A stretch of DNA of 64,000 nt from Pseudarthrobacter siccitolerans (GTDB lineage: Bacteria > Actinomycetota > Actinomycetes > Actinomycetales > Micrococcaceae): NCBI RefSeq assembly GCF_030823375.1, contig NZ_JAUSXB010000001.1, positions 2,976,001 to 3,040,000 of the forward strand, written 5' to 3'. Positions 50,710-58,883 of this stretch are shown here, in pieces. The notes below the pieces were generated by a model. That model saw nothing but the letters and a program-made list of their open reading frames with translations. It was not told the origin of the DNA and did not search any database. Both the position numbers and the translations under genes were made by a program. Each line of letters starts with the position of its first letter. Within the stretch, counting starts at the first letter, position 1.

Positions 50710-51729
50710 TTAGCCCCGGCCCTGCTTGGCGTAAGGGTTCAGGAGGGCTTCCTTCATCTCGGCGGAAGCGCCTTCCTCCGTGGCGGTGAAGCCTTCCGCG
50801 GGCGGGAAGGATTCGGTCATGGAGTGCGGCATGGCGCCGTTCTTGTAGAAGTTGTTGGAACCGAGCGAAGGCTTCCAGGTGTTGGCTTCCCAGTCCGGGA
50901 CGTAGTTCCGGTAGCCGCCTGAGTTGAGCTCTACGCGCAGGCCGGAGGGGTCGCGGAAGTAGAGGAAGTTCTGCTCGCCCACGCCGTGGATGGAGGGGCC
51001 GTATTCCATCGGGGTCCCGTTTTCCATCATGACGTCGGCGGTGCGGAGCAGGTCCTCGGTGGCATCCACCCAGAAGGCGATGTGGTTGACGCGGCCGGCG
51101 CGGCTGGAGGTGTCCAGGACGACGCCGAGGTCGTGGGACTTTTCGTTGGTGGTCAGCACGGAGAACACGGTGATGGGTGCTTCGTCCAGGTCCACGAACG
51201 CCATCACGCGGAAGCCCAGGGCCTCGTTGTACCACTTGGCGAAGCCGCGGACATCCGAGGCGGCGACGGTGACGTGGTCCAGGAAGCGGGGGGCGGCGGC
51301 GTGGCTGCTGCGGCGTTCCGGGCGGTCCGGGTAGGTGGACTCGAAGCCGGGCTCGGCCACGAACTTTTCCACCTCGTAGAAGAGGCGCATGTGGTGGCCG
51401 TAGGGGCCGGTGAATTCGTAGGCCTTGCCGTAGCCGTGGCCGCCGGGAGTCCAGGCACCCTGCACGCCGGTTGCTTCGATGCGCTGGGCCGCTGCTTCGA
51501 GGGCGGCCTGGGAGTTGGTGCGCCACGCCATCCGGCCCAGCGACGCTTCCGGTCCTTCGGTGATGACCAGGCTGTAGCGGTAGTAGTCGCCCCAGCAACG
51601 CAGGTAGACGTTGCCGTCCACACGGTCGACGATGCGCATGCCGAACTTTTCCTCGTAGAACCGTGCCGAGGCTTCGACGTCCGGGGTGGTGATTTCGAGG
51701 TGGGCAAGATGGGAGAGGGGAGTTTCCAC
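50710..51729 (-). CDS. Extradiol ring-cleavage dioxygenase (VOC fold, type I)
   Basis: A 339-residue two-domain vicinal-oxygen-chelate protein. The Fe(II) ligands are probably H152 (DHVTVAASD), H216 (NHIAFWVD) and E267 (LRVELNSGGY), the order seen in catechol 2,3-dioxygenases. The likely start is GTG 51729 with AAGGAC upstream. As first gene of a seven-gene operon ending at 44671, it defines a meta-cleavage route. The exact diol (catechol, a substituted catechol or a pyridine diol) is not known. Confidence 0.9.
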   Translation of the reverse strand: METPLSHLAHLEITTPDVEASARFYEEKFGMRIVDRVDGNVYLRCWGDYYRYSLVITEGPEASLGRMAWRTNSQAALEAAAQRIEATGVQGAWTPGGHGYGKAYEFTGPYGHHMRLFYEVEKFVAEPGFESTYPDRPERRSSHAAAPRFLDHVTVAASDVRGFAKWYNEALGFRVMAFVDLDEAPITVFSVLTTNEKSHDLGVVLDTSSRAGRVNHIAFWVDATEDLLRTADVMMENGTPMEYGPSIHGVGEQNFLYFRDPSGLRVELNSGGYRNYVPDWEANTWKPSLGSNNFYKNGAMPHSMTESFPPAEGFTATEEGASAEMKEALLNPYAKQGRG

Positions 51730-51787
51730 GTTGAAGTCCTTCTGGTTACTGGCTGCGGTCGGTTTGGTGCAGGTCCTGTAACTACTG

Positions 51788-51799
51788 TGAAGTACTTCA
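51788..51799. promoter_or_regulatory. Palindrome upstream of the ring-cleavage operon
   Basis: TGAAGTACTTCA is a perfect 12-bp palindrome about 60 bp upstream of the dioxygenase start. AT-rich sequence (GAATATATG on the minus strand) adjoins it. An operator for an IclR-, GntR- or MarR-like protein is plausible, but no such regulator gene is in the window. Confidence 0.5.
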
Positions 51800-51862
51800 T
51801 ATATTCGGGGAAGGCGAGTTTTTCGATATCAACTATCCGCCTTGCTGATACTTCAAGAAGGT

Positions 51863-51965
51863 GACGCTCTCTCACTTAATGCGCTTAAAAGGCCAACGCT
51901 CTCTCGCTTTCTTAGGGAAAGTGAGAGAGCGCTGGGGAAAAGGGCGCATCAAGTGAGAGAGCGTC
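51863..51965. repeat. Nested inverted repeats with CTCTCTCACT every 32 bp
   Basis: Outer arms at 51863-51884 and 51944-51965 match at 21 of 22 positions. Inner arms at 51895-51911 and 51918-51934 match at 15 of 17. The core motif starts at 51867 and 51899 on one strand and at 51920 and 51952 on the other, each pair exactly 32 bp apart. There is no gene inside. It is the small form of the structure at 57.67-59.0 kb. Confidence 0.88.
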
Positions 51966-51981
51966 CTGGCTGGCCGCGGTG

Positions 51982-53166
51982 TTACTCCTTGCCGAGCCCC
52001 GCAGCTGAGGTCTTCTCGCCGGAGACGCTGTTGAGGGCGCGCAGGTCGAAGATGCCGTTGATGTCGGCCTGCTTGGTGGTGCCGGCAGTCACGCCGTCGG
52101 CCAAGAGCTTCTGGTAGGTTCCGGCGAGCGGGTCAACGGTGAACACGATGTTCTTCAGCGACCGGTCGATCACGTCGGCCTTCAGCTCGGCGCCGGCAGC
52201 TTCCTTGAGGGCGGCGTTGATGACGCTGGCCTTTTCGCCGGCGGCAGCCTTGTTCAGCCACTCAACGGACTTCACGTGGCCCTTCAGCAGTGCCTTGACG
52301 GTGTCCGGGTGGTCCGCCGCGAACTTCTGGTTGACGATCAGGATGGTGGTGGGGAACTCGCCCGGCTTGCCGGACAGCGAGCCGTCCCACAGGTCCTTTT
52401 CGTCCACGAGGACCTTGGCGCCGGCGTTGAGCACCAAGCGGGAGGCCCAGGGCTCAGGCAGCCACGCGCCGTCGAGCTTTCCGTCCTGGAACAGCTTCAG
52501 CGTCTGGGCGTTCTCGGTGGGGTTGATGGCGACGTCACCGCTGCCGTCCACGTTGGTCTTGTAGCCCTGCGCGGTGAGCCAGGCGCGGAGGGCGACGTCC
52601 TGCGTGCCGCCGAGCTGCGGGGAGGCGAGGGTCTTGCCCTTGAGGTCGGCCGCGGAGTTGATCTCCGGCTTGACCACCAGTTGGGCGCCGCCGGCCGCAG
52701 CACCGGCGATGATGTTGATCGACTCACCGCCGCTCTTGACGAACGAGTTGATGGCGGGGTTCGGGCCGATGTAGGTGGCGTCGATCGCGCCGGCATTCAG
52801 CGCCTCGATCGCGGCGGGCCCGGCGTTGAACACCTGGGTGGTCAGCTTGGTGTCGCCGAGTTCGTCCGCGATGTAGCCCTGGCTGACGCCCACCAGGGCG
52901 GGGGCGTGGGTGACGTTTCCGAAGTAGCCCAGCTTGAGCTCGGCTGCCGGGTTTCCGGCGGGTGCGGTTTCCTCGGCGGCAGCGGGAGTGCTGCCGCCGC
53001 TGTTCACGGTGGCGGCGATGGCGGTGCCGCCTCCCACCAGGGCGAGGAGGACGGCGGCGATGCCGATCTTCTGGCCCAGGGGACGTTTGGGGCGGGCGGA
53101 CTGGCCGGCCACGATGCGGGTGGAGCCTTCCTGGTTCTCGGAGCTCTTGTTCGAGGGGTCTGACAT
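51982..53166 (-). CDS. ABC transporter substrate-binding protein, SsuA/TauA/NrtA-like, orphan
   Basis: A 394-residue protein. Residues 30-55 form a hydrophobic export segment (IGIAAVLLALVGGGTAIAAT) without a lipobox Cys, then LKLGYFGNVTHAPALVGVSQG and IGPNPAINSFV, typical of aliphatic sulfonate, taurine or nitrate-type binding proteins. ATG 53166 gives MSDPSNKSSENQEG. No permease or ATPase gene is adjacent on either side, so its partners must be elsewhere or lost. It may bind an aromatic or sulfonated compound used by the nearby operon. Confidence 0.88.
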   Translation of the reverse strand: MSDPSNKSSENQEGSTRIVAGQSARPKRPLGQKIGIAAVLLALVGGGTAIAATVNSGGSTPAAAEETAPAGNPAAELKLGYFGNVTHAPALVGVSQGYIADELGDTKLTTQVFNAGPAAIEALNAGAIDATYIGPNPAINSFVKSGGESINIIAGAAAGGAQLVVKPEINSAADLKGKTLASPQLGGTQDVALRAWLTAQGYKTNVDGSGDVAINPTENAQTLKLFQDGKLDGAWLPEPWASRLVLNAGAKVLVDEKDLWDGSLSGKPGEFPTTILIVNQKFAADHPDTVKALLKGHVKSVEWLNKAAAGEKASVINAALKEAAGAELKADVIDRSLKNIVFTVDPLAGTYQKLLADGVTAGTTKQADINGIFDLRALNSVSGEKTSAAGLGKE

Positions 53167-53392
53167 GGGGGATTCCTTTGCTGGGGCGGGGTGCTGAGTT
53201 GAGATTACGGAGCACCCGGCACCGCCACAATCGTTCCCGTCGCGGGCGTTCACGGGACGTCTCGAACGCTCAACAGGACGTAGCGCAGCGTTACGGAACG
53301 TCGTGGAAAGACACAAAACGGCAGGGCGTACGACGGCGGATCCTGGCTTGGCTGGGCTGCGGAAGGTCACCGCACCAAGGGTTCTTAAACGC
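53167..53392. other. Upstream region of the orphan binding-protein gene
   Basis: This stretch and the hairpin after it make up a 317-bp gap (53167-53483). It holds the binding-protein ribosome binding site (AAAGGAATCCC on the minus strand). It also has three loosely similar GGACGT/GAACGT boxes at about 53250-53310 in GGGACGTC, AGGACGTAG and GGAACGTCG contexts. I see no gene or clear promoter in it. Confidence 0.4.
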
Positions 53393-53439
53393 CAGTGGAG
53401 TGGTACTGCCCCCGCCAAGGGTGCAGTACCACTCCACTG
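53393..53439. repeat. Hairpin repeat containing CAGTGGAGTGGTACTGC
   Basis: Perfect 17-bp arms at 53393-53409 and 53423-53439 flank a 13-base loop. It lies between the deacetylase stop and the binding-protein start, both on the minus strand, so it could terminate transcripts coming from the binding-protein side. Its sequence does not match the other hairpins here. Confidence 0.85.
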
Positions 53440-53483
53440 TTGCTGATCGCCGGGGCTGTTCTTTGTAGCGTCGCCCCGGCGGC

Positions 53484-54440
53484 TCAGGTGGCGGCGGCGG
53501 GCCTGGATTCAAGTACCCCCGCCGGCGTGAACTTTGCTCTCGTGTCCGGGAAGGCCGGCACCTCGATCCGCGCGTGGGTATGAACTTCCTGGACCGTGTC
53601 CCGGGTGTGTTGGGCGATCTCTTCCATCGTGGCCACCCACATGCCGTCCATCCCCTTGACCCGTTCGATGAGCCGTTCCAGCGCCACGGCTTTGGAGGGC
53701 CGGCCGGAGATGAAGGGGTGGTTCGTGAGGACGAAGCAACTACCCTGGGCGTGGTGTGCCTCCGCCTCGAGCGTCCACATTTCGAGGACCTTGGCCGGGC
53801 TCTCGATGACGCCGCTTCCGGTCACCCCGGGGTAGAAGGCATACTGTTCCCAGTCGTCCAGCGCCCAGTCGACCGGGATCTCCACGATGTCACGGGAGTC
53901 ACCGGGGGCGACGCTGAAGCGGTAGGGGGCATCGCCGTCGAGCAGGCTCGAATCGTAGAGGAAGCCGCGGTCCGCCAGGAGCCCGGTGGAGTGCCAGTTC
54001 AGCTCCCACCAGGGTGCCCGGTAGCCCACGGGCTCCACGCCGGCTGCTTTGGCGAGCGCCTCCAGCCCGCGGTCAATGTACCGGGCCTCGGTTTCCGCGT
54101 CGATGCCCTGCATGGGCTCGTGGAGGTAGCCGTGGTGCGCCACCTCGTGCCCCGCGTCGACGATCCGGCGGACGGTGTCCGGGTAGCACTCGGCCGTGAA
54201 GCCGGGAACAAAGAACGTGGCGCGGATGTCCTGCCGCTGAAGGATCTGCAGCAACCGTGGAACAGCGACCTTGGGCCCGTAGGACTGGTGGGTCATCAGC
54301 GACATCCGGCGGGTGCTCTTGGGATCGTGGGCGATGGTGCAGGATTCGGCGTCGACGTCGAACGTGAAGGATGCTGCCGCGCGCTTGCCCTCGGGCCAGG
54401 TGATGGGGTGGGCGGAATCGGGAAATGCTTCGGGAGTCAT
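53484..54440 (-). CDS. Polysaccharide deacetylase-fold protein (PuuE/HpPgdA/imidase-like)
   Basis: A 318-residue NodB-fold protein. The metal and base motifs are TFDVDAES, HEVAHHGYLHE and YRAPWWELNWHS. The DVDAE start and large size fit the group of cytosolic allantoinase PuuE, HpPgdA and cyclic imidases better than exported chitin deacetylases, and no signal peptide is present. Neighbouring NCS1 permease and PucR regulator genes support a role in hydantoin, allantoin or imide hydrolysis. The activity is inferred. Confidence 0.85.
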   Translation of the reverse strand: MTPEAFPDSAHPITWPEGKRAAASFTFDVDAESCTIAHDPKSTRRMSLMTHQSYGPKVAVPRLLQILQRQDIRATFFVPGFTAECYPDTVRRIVDAGHEVAHHGYLHEPMQGIDAETEARYIDRGLEALAKAAGVEPVGYRAPWWELNWHSTGLLADRGFLYDSSLLDGDAPYRFSVAPGDSRDIVEIPVDWALDDWEQYAFYPGVTGSGVIESPAKVLEMWTLEAEAHHAQGSCFVLTNHPFISGRPSKAVALERLIERVKGMDGMWVATMEEIAQHTRDTVQEVHTHARIEVPAFPDTRAKFTPAGVLESRPAAAT

Positions 54441-54489
54441 GGTTGTCCTAGCGTTGCGGCTCGGGGAGCGCGGGAATCGGGAGGCGGCG

Positions 54490-56010
54490 TCAGAGTGAGG
54501 CCGGCGTGCCGGGGACGGAAGCTCCGGTCAGCTCGGTGGGCAGCTGGTCTGCAGGGGCCGGGGCGGACTCAATGAATTTGCGGTGCATTCTCGGGCCCAG
54601 GATGGCGTAGCTGGCCGCGCTGGCGAGGCCGCCGGCGAGCCAGGACAGATCCCAGCCACCCAGGGCCACGGCGATGGGGCCCTGCATGGCGGGGACGAGC
54701 CCGTACATAAACAGCCAAGTGGCGAAGATGCCCACCAGGAGCGAGGTGATCCCCGCCCAGTTGACGCCTGGGAGCCGCCTGGTGCCGACGTCGTCGAACA
54801 GCCTTTCGGGATTGCCGGGCCAGCGCTTGTCGACCCAGAAGTAGTGGACCAGCATCACGCCGCCCCAAGCAGCCACCCAGGCGACGAGGCCGATGAGCCA
54901 GGCGTCGAGGACCGCTGCGAAGTCCTCCTGGAAGATGAAGAAGACGACGGCGGCCAGGGAGAAGACGCCGACGAACAGGTTGAGCTTGCGGCGGCTGATG
55001 GTGATGTCCAGCGCCTGCGTGGCCACCGAGAAGGTGTAGATGTTCAGGATGTTGGTGGCGATGGGGCCGTGCAGCACCATCAGCAGCACCGGCAGCGCCA
55101 TCACGCCGAAGTTCTGGACGATGAGTTTTCCGGGGTCGATTTCGCCGCTGTTGGTGGCCAGGCTTGCACCGAGGACGCCGAGCCAGACCACCGGGATGAA
55201 CTGGCCCAGGACGGAGGCCAGGTAGACCTTTTTCTTGGGGACTTCGGTGCTGACGAAGCGGGAGTAGTCGGCGGCGTAGGTGAACCAGGTGATGCCCCAG
55301 CCGATGCCGATGGCCGTCATCACGGCGCTCATGGCGGCAATCCGCTCGGATCCCTCAAGGATGTTGCCTGCCGGTCCGGCATAGCCCCAGTCGATCTTCA
55401 TGCCGAACCACGCCACTGCGGACATCACGGCCAGGATGATGATGGTGGGCGGGACGGTCCACTTTTCGAAGGCTGCGATGGCCTTGTAGCCGAACCAGGC
55501 AATGGCTACCTGGGCGGCCATGATGGTGGTGGCCACCCCGATCTTCCAGCCGTAGTTGTGGGCGGTGGGATCCACCCAGCCGAGCGTGCCGAAGAGCGCC
55601 ATGACCAGGTCCAGGATGATCCAGGTGTTGACCGCGCACCAGCCGATCACCAGGAGCGCCTGGATCGCTGCCGGAAGGTAGTTGCCCCGCCTGCCGAAGG
55701 CGGCCCGGGCGAGCACCATGCCGGTGGCGCCGGTCTTCTGGCCCAGCAGGACAAAGCAGCCGAAGAGCAGCATGCCGATCAGGTTGCCCAGTACCAGCAC
55801 TGTCACGGTGTCCGCGAAACCCAACCCCAGGTGGATTCCGAGGGCGCCCAGCACCCAGTTGATCGGTGCGAGGTTGGCGCCGGCCCAGATCCAGAACTGG
55901 CCTGAAACCTTGTGGGTGCGCTGGGACTCGGGAATGGGCTGGAGCCAGGCTTCGACGTCTTCCGCATGGGCGGATTGCTCGATTCCTGGGCTTGTGGGTT
56001 GTTGTTGCAT
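54490..56010 (-). CDS. NCS1 family nucleobase/allantoin/hydantoin permease
   Basis: A 506-residue membrane protein with 12 hydrophobic helices. FWIWAGANLAPINWVLGALG in the first helices is characteristic of NCS1 carriers such as CodB and PucI. It is followed by the deacetylase/imidase-like gene on the same strand and divergent from the PucR regulator, so it likely imports the substrate of that enzyme. Na+ or H+ coupling and exact substrate are not readable. Confidence 0.9.
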   Translation of the reverse strand: MQQQPTSPGIEQSAHAEDVEAWLQPIPESQRTHKVSGQFWIWAGANLAPINWVLGALGIHLGLGFADTVTVLVLGNLIGMLLFGCFVLLGQKTGATGMVLARAAFGRRGNYLPAAIQALLVIGWCAVNTWIILDLVMALFGTLGWVDPTAHNYGWKIGVATTIMAAQVAIAWFGYKAIAAFEKWTVPPTIIILAVMSAVAWFGMKIDWGYAGPAGNILEGSERIAAMSAVMTAIGIGWGITWFTYAADYSRFVSTEVPKKKVYLASVLGQFIPVVWLGVLGASLATNSGEIDPGKLIVQNFGVMALPVLLMVLHGPIATNILNIYTFSVATQALDITISRRKLNLFVGVFSLAAVVFFIFQEDFAAVLDAWLIGLVAWVAAWGGVMLVHYFWVDKRWPGNPERLFDDVGTRRLPGVNWAGITSLLVGIFATWLFMYGLVPAMQGPIAVALGGWDLSWLAGGLASAASYAILGPRMHRKFIESAPAPADQLPTELTGASVPGTPASL

Positions 56011-56120
56011 CGAGGCCTCTTCGTTGAGGGGGATGGGGATTCCTCAAGATTATGTGTCAGGGGCCACATCCACCATCTACAATGTGTCTTGAACTTTCCC
56101 CTTCTACACGACGGAGTGTC

Positions 56121-57671
56121 ATGCCGGTTCGATTGGAAGATGTTCTTCGGCATTCGACGGTGGCGGCCGCCGATCCGGTGGTCCGCGCGGCCGCTAATGT
56201 TGTTCCGCAGACCCAGCTCCGGTGGATCCATTCGAGCGAGGTCATGGATATCGCGTCGCTGCTGGGTGGCGGTGAACTCCTGCTGACTGGCGGGCAGGCC
56301 CTTGCGTCCGCGTCCGATGAGCGCCGGACGGACTATATCCGGGAGCTGGCCGAGCGCGGAGTGGCGGCGCTCGCCGTCGAGACCGGAAGCGTGTTGCCCT
56401 CTATTCCTTCCTCGATGATTGCGGCTGCTGAAGAGGCGGGCCTTCCGCTGATCGAGCTGCGCAAGGTGGTTCCCTTCGTGGGCGTCATGGAGGCCATCAA
56501 CTCACAGCTGGTCAGCGAGTCCGCGGCGCACTTGCAGCAGGCGGACCAGGCTAGCCATGCCATGGCCGTGGAATTGGCCCACGGTGGAAGCCTCGACCGC
56601 ATTCTTGCCGTCCTGGCCGGGGCTACGGGTTCGGAGGTGGTGCTCACCTCCACTGCCGGCGTGACGCTTGCCAGCGCCGAGTCGAACGTACCGCTGGATG
56701 ATTCGGAGCCGGCTCCCTCCGGTGAGGACGCGGGGGACTACTTGACGCCCATTCACGTGGAGGTGCCGGTGCGGGGGATTCCGTCTGCCCGGCTGACGCT
56801 CAATGTCCGCGGCGAAGCTGATGTGAACCTGGCGAGGATTGCCGCGAACCGGTCCGTGGACATTCTGGCCTTGGCCCTGTTGCAGCGCATGCCTCCCGGG
56901 TTGAAGGAGATGGCGGGTGCTGCCCTGATCCGGGCCATTGACTCGGGCAAGCAGAATTGGCGGCTCCAGGAACTGGCTCCCGCCGCTGGAATTCCGGTGA
57001 CCGCGCAGGTGGTGGCGGTGGTGGTCCGTTCCCCTGCCTCGAAGCAGCTCCGGAAGGATGTGCAGCATCTGCTCGATCCGGGCGGGCAGCACGGCGCCAG
57101 TTATGCGGACAACGCGGAGCTCCTGGCGCTGGGCGTCCTACGTTCCGGCAACGTTCAGGACGAACGGCAGAAGATTGTGGACGGCCTGCAGTCGCTGGAA
57201 GTGCCGGAGGGAACGGTGAGCGCCGTCGGGCCTGTGGCCTCCGGCATATCATCCGCCCCTTGGTCCCTCGCCGAGGCGAGGCTCACGCTGGAGCTGGCTG
57301 CCGACGTCGTCCGTTCCAGCTCAGCGGCAACCGCACCCGGGCAGGTGCTTGATGCCCAGGCGTACGCCGTGGAACGGCTCGCCGTTCAGGCGATGGAAGA
57401 GGCTCCGCGGCGCGACTTCGTCAACCAGCAGCTGGGGGCGGTCCTTGAGCACGACGCCCTGCGGCATTCCCAGCTGCTGGAGACGCTCCGGGTCTGGCTG
57501 GACTCCGGGTGCAACACCGCCCAGGCCGCGCGGGAGCTGCACGTGGAGCGGCAATCCATGCATCAACGGCTGCAGCGGATCTTCTCCCTGTGCGGCGGAG
57601 ATCCCCGCGGCACCGGCAGGCTGGCGGCCCTGCACCTGGCCACCCGCCTGGCCGCGCTCCAGCCCAAATAA
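56121..57671 (+). CDS. PucR family transcriptional regulator
   Basis: A 516-residue regulator with an N-terminal PucR ligand domain (about residues 1-125, LGGGELLLTGGQ, IPSSMIAAAEEAGLPLIELR), a central GAF-like part and a C-terminal HTH_30-type segment SGCNTAQAARELHVERQSMHQRL near residue 460. GGAG precedes ATG 56121. It is divergent from the NCS1 permease gene with 110 bp between them and probably activates that unit in response to the imported compound. Its stop is the base before an inverted-repeat element. Confidence 0.92.
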   Translation: MPVRLEDVLRHSTVAAADPVVRAAANVVPQTQLRWIHSSEVMDIASLLGGGELLLTGGQALASASDERRTDYIRELAERGVAALAVETGSVLPSIPSSMIAAAEEAGLPLIELRKVVPFVGVMEAINSQLVSESAAHLQQADQASHAMAVELAHGGSLDRILAVLAGATGSEVVLTSTAGVTLASAESNVPLDDSEPAPSGEDAGDYLTPIHVEVPVRGIPSARLTLNVRGEADVNLARIAANRSVDILALALLQRMPPGLKEMAGAALIRAIDSGKQNWRLQELAPAAGIPVTAQVVAVVVRSPASKQLRKDVQHLLDPGGQHGASYADNAELLALGVLRSGNVQDERQKIVDGLQSLEVPEGTVSAVGPVASGISSAPWSLAEARLTLELAADVVRSSSAATAPGQVLDAQAYAVERLAVQAMEEAPRRDFVNQQLGAVLEHDALRHSQLLETLRVWLDSGCNTAQAARELHVERQSMHQRLQRIFSLCGGDPRGTGRLAALHLATRLAALQPK

Positions 57672-57788
57672 CCCCGGACGCTCTCTCACTTAACGCGGCC
57701 TCTCTGGGCAACCCTCTCTCACTTAAGGTGGGATTTCCGGCAACCCTCTCTCACTAAATGTGGGCTTTTGAGGTGATGCCCTCTCACC
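57672..57788 (+). repeat. Left arm: four CTCTCTCACT motifs at 32-33 bp spacing
   Basis: CTCTCTCACT begins at 57681, 57714 and 57746, with a shortened fourth copy (CCTCTCACC) near 57780. The spacing is 33, 32 and about 32 bp, three turns of the helix. The spacers are similar to those of the right arm when that is reverse-complemented. The first 28 bases equal the end of the right arm. Confidence 0.9.
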
Positions 57789-57858
57789 CACCGCCGCCCA
57801 ACGGCAGGCCTGTGGAAAACTTCTGCAGCGTCCTGCCAGGCCAAGGCACAATGCCAGC

Positions 57859-58818
57859 ATGCGAAAGCAGAATTTCCTGCCCCCGCCGTTGGCAGAGGCT
57901 CCTTTCACCTTCCGCTCGGCCAGGGCTTCCGGCGTCACCCTGGACAGACTTCGGCGCAAGGATGTAGTCAACGTGGGCCGCGGCCTTTACCGCCCGGCGG
58001 ATTGGGACTTCGATCTGGAAGGCGCCGCCAGAGCGTTGTCCGCTGCCTCGCCCGGTGCCTGGATCTCCCATGTGACCGCGGCCCGGCTCCGGTGCCAACT
58101 GCTGCCGCCGTGGCTGGCTGATTCCACCGAACTGCATCTCAGCAAACCGCGTGCGCTGCCGTCGGTCCGCCGGAAGGGCATATTCGGGCATACCGTCCTG
58201 GCCCTTGAAGACGAGATTGAACTGGTCGACGGTATCCGGCTGAGTACTCGCTCTCGAACCTGGCTGGATATGGCGCGCGTCCTGCCGCTCCATGACCTGG
58301 TTTGCCTGGGTGATGAACTGATCCGTAACCCCCGCGTGGCTTTCGAGGGACGGATGGAGCCCTATGACACCCTGGCAGGGCTGCGTACCCTGGTGGGCCG
58401 CCACTCAAATCTCCAGGGCATCGTCCGGGCCCGCGAAGCGCTGGATCTGATGCGGGTGGGTGCCGACTCGGCCCCTGAATCACTGCTCCGGCTGGCTATC
58501 GTCAGCTCGGGCCTACCCGAACCTGAACTTCAGGCGCCACTGCGCGCGGGAGACGTGAAGTCGCCGTCGGCCGATCTCGGCTACCGTCATCGGCGCCTTG
58601 CCATCCAGTACGACGGCGGGCATCACCTTGGTGACGCGCAGATGCTCAGTGACAGGAGACGGGACAAGGCCTTCGAGTCAGCCGGTTGGACGGTTCTGGT
58701 TCTTGACAAGGACGACTTTGCTGACGGTTTCGAAGGTGCAGTGCAACGCGTCAAACGGGAACTTCGGCGAGGCTGGCTCGACCATCCGCAGGCGTCGGGG
58801 TTTGCCAGCGGCGACTGA
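57859..58818 (+). CDS. AbiEi-like/DUF559-type endonuclease-domain protein
   Basis: A 319-residue protein with two parts. The N-terminal 190 residues (LDRLRRKDVVNVGRGLYRPADW, ISHVTAARLRCQLLP, TRSRTWLDMARVLPLHDLV) resemble the AbiEi antitoxin-like module. The C-terminal part has ESLLRLAI, SADLGYRHRRLAIQYDGGHH and KAFESAGWTVLVLDKDDF, the layout of DUF559/Vsr-like nucleases, with a Gln where the usual metal-binding Glu lies in front of YDG. It lies inside an inverted-repeat element. No separate toxin gene is adjacent. A defence or element-maintenance role is speculative. Confidence 0.82.
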   Translation: MRKQNFLPPPLAEAPFTFRSARASGVTLDRLRRKDVVNVGRGLYRPADWDFDLEGAARALSAASPGAWISHVTAARLRCQLLPPWLADSTELHLSKPRALPSVRRKGIFGHTVLALEDEIELVDGIRLSTRSRTWLDMARVLPLHDLVCLGDELIRNPRVAFEGRMEPYDTLAGLRTLVGRHSNLQGIVRAREALDLMRVGADSAPESLLRLAIVSSGLPEPELQAPLRAGDVKSPSADLGYRHRRLAIQYDGGHHLGDAQMLSDRRRDKAFESAGWTVLVLDKDDFADGFEGAVQRVKRELRRGWLDHPQASGFASGD

Positions 58819-58883
58819 GCGGCGGCCGGTATGTGCCTCTATGACCAAGATGACTCTTAACGCCGTGACATTCCCTCACCAAA

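Noticed and set aside
56049..56062. ATTATGTGTCAGG upstream of pucR as another copy of the cluster motif
   Set aside because: It shares TTATGT but diverges after it and lies far outside the cluster next to an unrelated regulator.
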